The translations under genes and the position numbers were made by a program. The notes under the pieces were generated by a model that was not told the origin of the DNA, ran no database searches, and saw only the letters and a program-made list of their open reading frames with translations. A DNA stretch of 64,000 nucleotides from Saturnia japonica (lineage: Eukaryota; Arthropoda; Insecta; Lepidoptera; Saturniidae), in NCBI GenBank assembly GCA_033032175.1, contig CM065311.1, positions 6,193,190-6,257,189 of the forward strand. Reading direction: 5' to 3'. Shown here one piece after another: positions 58,497 to 64,000 of this stretch (position 1 is the stretch's first letter; every line of letters begins with the position of its first letter).

Positions 58497-60426
58497 TAAA
58501 AACTCTTGACATGTAAGATATAACGAAACAACGAACTAGCTTAATACTATGAATTGTAGGTAAATTGTAATGCCTAATGTATTGTCCGAACCCGAAACGT
58601 GGGCTGCGAGATGCGAGTTAAAACATTCACTGCTGTAAATTTTAATGATTTAAAAATATTACAGCTTATAGCATAAAAAATATTCTGTGCTTTTAGTATA
58701 GCATATCGTTGTAACGCGTTTTGTGTTTATAGCCGTTGTCAACGTGCTTATTTGATTGGAAACAACGTAGACGTAGACGTTTTATTGATTGAAATCTAGC
58801 ATAGGATTGACATCCACTGCATTGTTGTTACTGTTGTAAGTTATAATTATAATTGTGTTGAATTATGGTAAACTGTTTTATATATTAACCACTATAACTA
58901 TAGAATAGACAGCATTGTATAAATAATTATACGGATTCTCTACTCACTGCGACGCAACACTGTACCAAGAGACACTGCGCCATGCTATGGCGCAATTATT
59001 GTCAAAACAGTACCCTACAATCTGGTGCGCATGTGCTAATAGTCTATGCGCATTGCGCATGTGCTACTAAGTTAAGCCAATGAATTGAATGAATATTTCA
59101 TCAATATTCTACACTAGCTGACCGGCGCAACTTCGTCTGCGTCACATAAGAGAGAGAGATCGAGGGGATTAGAGAGAGTGGGTCGTAGGCACATATAATA
59201 ATCCAATTCTAAAGCAGCTGAAACTTTCTTTATTTTGCAACGGAGTTATTTTAAAACTGTGATATCTTCTAAGATATTTATTGAAATCAGTTGATGGAAA
59301 GAGCAATTTTGTTCAAAATTAAATACTTGCGATGAATAACGTATTTATTTTGCTAAGAATTAATACTATGTATAAAAAACATCTTCGCAAATTATGCATT
59401 ATTTTAGAACAAATTTTATTACCATAAAAAAGGTTTTAATGAGTCAATCTTAAAAGATAGGCATGTGCTATAGCGGACTTTTTTTGAACTTTTAAAGAGA
59501 AACGATTCCGTCACACATGTTTGTTACGTAACTTTAACCATTTACTAAGCGCACGCAATGAAAGCTCTCAAAAGGAGTCAATTTTCCCCGTTTTTACCAC
59601 ATTTTTCATTGATACTCCGCTCCTATTGGTCGTAGCGTGACGATATAAATAGCCTTATAGCCTTTCTCGATAAAAGGGTTATCCAACATAAAATATTTTT
59701 TCCATTCGTACTAATAATTCCTGAGATTAGCGCGTTCAACCAAACAAATAAATAAAAGTATTCAGTTTTGTAATATTACTATAGAATAAAGGAGTTTTTG
59801 TCGTCTCTAGTATCAACGTAATGTATGTCGATAAATTCCTGATCAACAGATATCAAAAAAATTTATAATATTTTTCTAATAATGGCGTAATCAGACGCGT
59901 CATATTAGGGAAAATGCATGTATAGCCTGACCACAAAAATGAAAAACCTGCAATGGGTACAATACTTTTGGATTTTATATGGCAACAAATAGCAAAGTCG
60001 TGAATATATGAATTGGCCTAAGTAATTATTATTATTTATTTACTTTCTAATTTAAAAAAATGTGTTTCTGTATAGAAACAATTTATATATAATTTAAGTA
60101 TATGTTATTATATTTGTCATTTAATTATGCCGTACAAAGTGGCGCCTCAATGGCGACATTAAATTAATACATGTACCCGGTTACGTAATTTCAGATTTTA
60201 GAAATATTATAATTTATTTAACGTTATTATTAATTGAATTATCTACAATTGTATAAATTATCATTTTGTAACCACCCGTGTACATATACAACTGTAGTGC
60301 ACAGATCATCCACCGAGGTGGCTTTTAATTATGCCAGTGTTTGGCAAAGTGCGGCTCCAAAGACGCATGCAGCTCTTTAGCCAAGGAGATGCAAGCACAT
60401 TGTTCGCATTAATTAATATTTATTAA
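58497..60426 (+). repeat. 1.93-kb direct repeat, copy B
   Basis: Nearly identical to 54901-56829, offset 3596 bp. It begins exactly where the mariner coding sequence stops. It includes the LINE-like repeat at 59113-59787. After 60426 the sequence differs from that following copy A. Confidence 0.93.
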
Positions 60427-61640
60427 ACCACACCATATCATCATAACCACGCCACCTATTAGAACTCCTGAAAAATAAATACCTTTTATTTTATTAATTT
60501 TGTTGCAAATTACGTAAAGATAAAATAGTTTAAGAAATTAATTTTATATAATTTCACTTTTGATAACTAAAATTGATAACTAAAATAACATTAGATTTTA
60601 CGTAAACAAGTTTTTCGAACTCAAAATAAAATTAAAACAAACTTACAATACTGCTCTATGAACTTAGTGTTGTCATGTTTAAAGTTTCTTTCTCTATGGT
60701 CCTATTGTAGTTAAATCGCTAGTTGTTTCCACTTTACTTTTAAAAACAGAACTGATGTTGCTCGGGATACGGCTCAAATATATACTCAAATAAAATATGC
60801 ATTCCAGTGTTTCGGAATTAGCCAGTGTATATCCAGCTTACAAAGAGACTTCTTACAAGTCAAATTGACAGTGACGACCATCGATAGATTGTCAATCTCT
60901 CGCGAAGACAGGATTACGCAGTGTCGCGTCGCTAGTTCAATTTTCACGTTGTGTATGTACATCATGTTAATGGAGAATTTATATAATATTACGTAGTAAA
61001 ATGATTTGAAAAAAAAAAAACGACAAATAGTTAGCCCATTCATTGAATCTAGGTTGCTATGCAGGGAATTTATTGTAAAGTACATTAATTAAAAGAAAAT
61101 GAAAATTCATTTTACAAATATTATACATTTTTGGTGCAGGTCTATGACGAATTATTTTCGATACTGGAATCGGAATTTCTTGTCTTCCAAACTCCCGGTA
61201 AAATAAAAGAATCAAACCAAAACCAATAACAGATATTGACAGCTTAGACCAGGGTGTTATAAATTAAAAAAAATCATCCACAAGTTCCATGCACTGAAAA
61301 ATAACTGCCTACCATAGACAAGTTACGTAGGAAGTTACAGAATAACCTACATTTCCAAGAATCTGCAGCAAGTCTCAGGCGAATATAAAAAAAATTGGAT
61401 TTTAAGTGAAAAAAACAAAAACCAGTAGAAAAATTTTAATTGAGCGACTGCGAATTAGATTTCAAAGAATTGAATACCTGAGAAAGATAAAAAAAATATA
61501 GAGTAGAAGAAAGACCTATTTACACTGATAAATCAAACGTCGATAGTTACCATATGTCTCACCATTCTTGGACAGACGGTCCCACCAAAGGCATTAAAAA
61601 ACCACTATCTAAAGGTAGCTGCATGGTTATGTAGCACGCG
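60427..61640. other. gene-free stretch
   Basis: AT-rich with A-runs. No exon or element is recognised, though 61200-61640 may be the decayed upstream part of the LINE piece at 61659. Confidence 0.4.
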
Positions 61641-61658
61641 GGCGGTGAAGCAGGTTTT

Positions 61659-61868
61659 ATGCCAAAAGCCATGCTGACGTTCAAAGTCAGTACAAAAAGC
61701 GGTAACTACTACGACAACGTGAGCGCGCTCCCCGCGACAGAGTCCCTGCCCCCGGTCACGTCAGAGGAAATCTGTTCCATACTCAAAAGGCTTAAGCTCA
61801 GAAAGTACCCAGGTCCCGGCGGGATCAGGAATGAAGGAATAGGAGCCGATTGTTTGGAAATCCGTTAG
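61659..61868 (+). pseudogene. LINE RT N-terminal fragment (Jockey-like)
   Basis: PPVTSEEICSILKRLKLRKY followed by PGPGGIRNEGI matches the entry to the RT domain of Jockey-type LINEs, usually KAPGPDGI. Only this short piece remains; it stops at 61868. Confidence 0.6.
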
Positions 61869-61969
61869 TATCGATTGTTTTGTAAAAATAATAATAAAAG
61901 ATATGTTAAAAATAATAAAATAATTGATGTTTAAATACTATTAAACACTGTAAAAATAAAAAAAGTTAT

Positions 61970-62062
61970 GTGCAGGGATTGAACCCGCAACCTTTCGGCT
62001 CAATAGTAGGCCTGACTATATGAACTGCTAACATTACGCATACGACTACCCTGCGTGTCCGT
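61970..62062 (-). mobile_element. tRNA-like SINE head
   Basis: On the minus strand the B-box GGGTTCAATCCC follows an A-box-like TAGTCGTATGCG by a tRNA-sized gap. No clean acceptor stem or anticodon loop is seen, so it is taken as a SINE or pseudo-tRNA, not a working tRNA gene. Confidence 0.55.
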
Positions 62063-62834
62063 CGTGCGGCGCCTGACAATAAACCATAGAGTAGAGTAAT
62101 ACTTAAGAAAATAAACGACGCTATCGTTGCGTTGTTGGCGATCGGATTGACTCCGGACGGATTGAATCCCTTGATCGGATCCTGCATACCCGATTCCTCA
62201 TTATACTGCACTGAATATTGACAAAAATCACGGTAGATCGTGCCGTATAATTACCCTATTACGCGACCCACCTACCTGCCCGCAACGGATGCTCGCGGAA
62301 TTACCCGCGACGAAGTACTTTTGTAAGGAACCACGCGGGCGCGTGCTTAACGCAGTTTCAGCCCTAAGAATGCAATATTTTACAAATTATACTAATAAAT
62401 AACGATAAAACTTAAACAAATTCACAAAACTATAAAAACACCCAGTAACTTCGCCTTTGTAACTGTACGCGGACTTTACGCCACGATTCGGTTTCACCAA
62501 TGATAGCGTTGCGTTTTGAGATTTTGAAATTCCCTCATATTTTTAACACTTTTTATTACTGAAAACATATATACAAAAAGCAAATAAATAATAATAATAA
62601 TAATAAACATTGTAGGCTGTGTAAATCTTCAGTAATAAAGAGTCCAAATGAAAATATTTCACCGACATTTAAATTACATGCTTCTATATTTCCCTGCGAA
62701 TCATCTTGCTAATAATTTGCTATTGCTAAAAATCAGTCTATTGATAGACATTTTTGTCGAACTGCAATATTTTTAGGAACTGTTAAAGAAGACAAAGGTT
62801 ACATTATTTTACAGGAACACATACAAATTCCTAC
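62063..62834. other. gene-free stretch
   Basis: An AT-rich region with a short (TAA/ATA)n run near 62585-62607. Nothing else is recognised. Confidence 0.4.
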
Positions 62835-63050
62835 TGTACATACTGGGTTCGAATCCCAGGTCGAGCAAAGTGTTAATTGGGTTTTTCTATGAAATTCTTA
62901 TTAGCAACTCGGAGTTTGGCTTTGTGTCCGATTAATGGCAATAGGCTCGCCCCCTATTACATGGGACATAAAAACATAGACGGCGAACTATGGGTGTACA
63001 TTAGTACACCTCTGCCTAACCCTTCAGGGATACAGGCGTGATGGTATGGG
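62835..63050 (+). mobile_element. tRNA-derived SINE, copy 2
   Basis: The B-box GGTTCGAATCCC at about 62847 leads into the same body as 18351-18640: GGCTCGCCCCCTATTACATG, GTACATTAGTACACC and CAGGCGTGATGGTATG. The A-box end is missing. Confidence 0.8.
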
Positions 63051-64000
63051 TGTATGTACATACAAACTCCTTAGGTATTCCGATAGACATATCGACATAT
63101 GCCAATTTCATTGAAATTAAGATTACAATTCACAAATATTCACGTTATTGATAATATCTTATTTTGAATTTGTATACTTTCGGAGAATTAATATGATTAA
63201 ATACTATATTTTCTACATTAATTTATATATAAAACTTTTACGAACTTTCTAAAATAATTTAGTTTGTGAACAGAACATTTCAATCGGCTTTACATGCCAT
63301 GTGAAATAAATATTTTGTCGATTTTCTCAATGGATGAGTTACAAGAAGACACTGCACAGGTAGCCATAACTGCAATACACTACCAAACACTAAATTATAT
63401 TGAAAACCCTTATTTTACGAAAATAGCAATATTTCTTTTCCTCGCGATTGACAAATGGCACTAAGTGCTGAAGATGTAAATCGACACCCCTTACACCCAA
63501 CACCCTTTCCCTAAGTGTGTCTACAGCTATTCTTTCAAATTTCAGCAGTTGTATCTTAAAATTAAGAATAAGATTAGGAAGAAGTTAAAGATACATAAAT
63601 AAAAACATATTTTCAACAGCTTACGAGACCAATGCTTTTCTTAGTACTAACTCTTAAACTGTACTTTATAATTTATATATTAATACTAGCTGTGCCACGC
63701 AGATTCACCCTCGTTAAATTTGGATTGTAAATGCCTGTTTCATACATATGCCTACAGATTGTCAGGTTGGTTGACGTTTATGGTTAGTGCTCAAATCCTT
63801 ATCCTAATCCAAATCATAGCGTAATGTTAGATAATATTTAACCTTAATAAATAATAAATTGCTTAATAAATAGCCTATACAATGTAAATCTGTTTGCTAG
63901 TTTCAGAGATTAGCACGTTTTTTTCACTAGTATGTATTGTCTTCGGCATTTCATTGAATTTGGAAAACAAAAAAATAATGAAATACGTGTGGCGCTTCGA
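63051..64000. other. gene-free stretch ending in a LINE-like repeat
   Basis: No gene to 63680. From 63687 the start CTAGCTGTGCCACGCAG of the family at 37610 appears and runs to about 63920 in degraded form. Confidence 0.45.

Noticed and set aside
54901..60426. The two 1.93-kb repeats as LTRs of a retrotransposon
   Set aside because: They lack TG..CA borders, primer-binding site and polypurine tract, and the interior carries a DNA transposon instead of gag-pol.
60786..61085. 99-codon minus-strand open frame as a gene
   Set aside because: It includes a long Phe run from an A-tract and matches nothing recognisable.
61970..62062. Functional tRNA gene
   Set aside because: Only A- and B-box-like words are clear; no acceptor-stem pairing or anticodon arm could be drawn, so a SINE head is likelier.

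Overview
This window looks like insect nuclear DNA, most likely from a butterfly or moth. It is AT-rich, has small exons in long introns with GT/AG borders, and is packed with transposons. The repeat families resemble ones I know from Lepidoptera: tRNA-derived SINEs, retroelement tails ending near TTATAATATTAGTA, a tail reading AACCTCCTCCTTTTT, and RTE, Jockey and I/LOA LINEs. The order is inferred from memory of those repeats, not from a search.

Two host genes can be assembled from exons, both on the minus strand. The first is the 5' part of nicotinate phosphoribosyltransferase (NAPRT): exons at 17062-17101, 15908-16078 and 4350-4476. The rest of the gene should lie beyond position 1. The second is a complete ZAD-C2H2 zinc-finger protein of 459 residues in five coding exons between 45241 and 27663. 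In both genes the splice phases match and domains are rebuilt across the junctions (three of seven zinc fingers are split by introns).

Almost everything else is mobile DNA. NAPRT intron 2 (4477-15907) holds three nested layers. An RTE LINE on the minus strand is split by a hAT transposon (7110-14894, 15-bp inverted repeats, 8-bp target duplication). The hAT is split by a Copia LTR retrotransposon (9410-13229, 199-bp LTRs, 5-bp target duplication). Removing each layer restores the reading frame at the insertion point beneath it. The Copia copy is rearranged: its gag-integrase half is inverted, and the junction next to the 5' LTR carries a near-complete complement of the 5' half of initiator tRNA-Met. 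This is the most striking observation in the window.

The 13-kb intron 3 of the zinc-finger gene carries a LOA/I-like LINE with all enzyme motifs present but three frameshifts (31655-37530), a Jockey 3' piece, and a diverged tandem duplication with a 106-108-bp minisatellite. Downstream of that gene lies a decayed Tc1-like element (25947-27430). Upstream of it lie remnants of an I-clade LINE, a Jockey LINE, a mariner and a Gypsy element (46930-51300). Next comes a mariner with both ends (53380-54629), then two nearly identical 1.93-kb direct repeats (54901-56829 and 58497-60426) flanking a second, truncated mariner.

I saw no rRNA, functional tRNA gene or CRISPR array. No host gene could be supported from 17.5 to 27.6 kb or from 45.3 to 64 kb.
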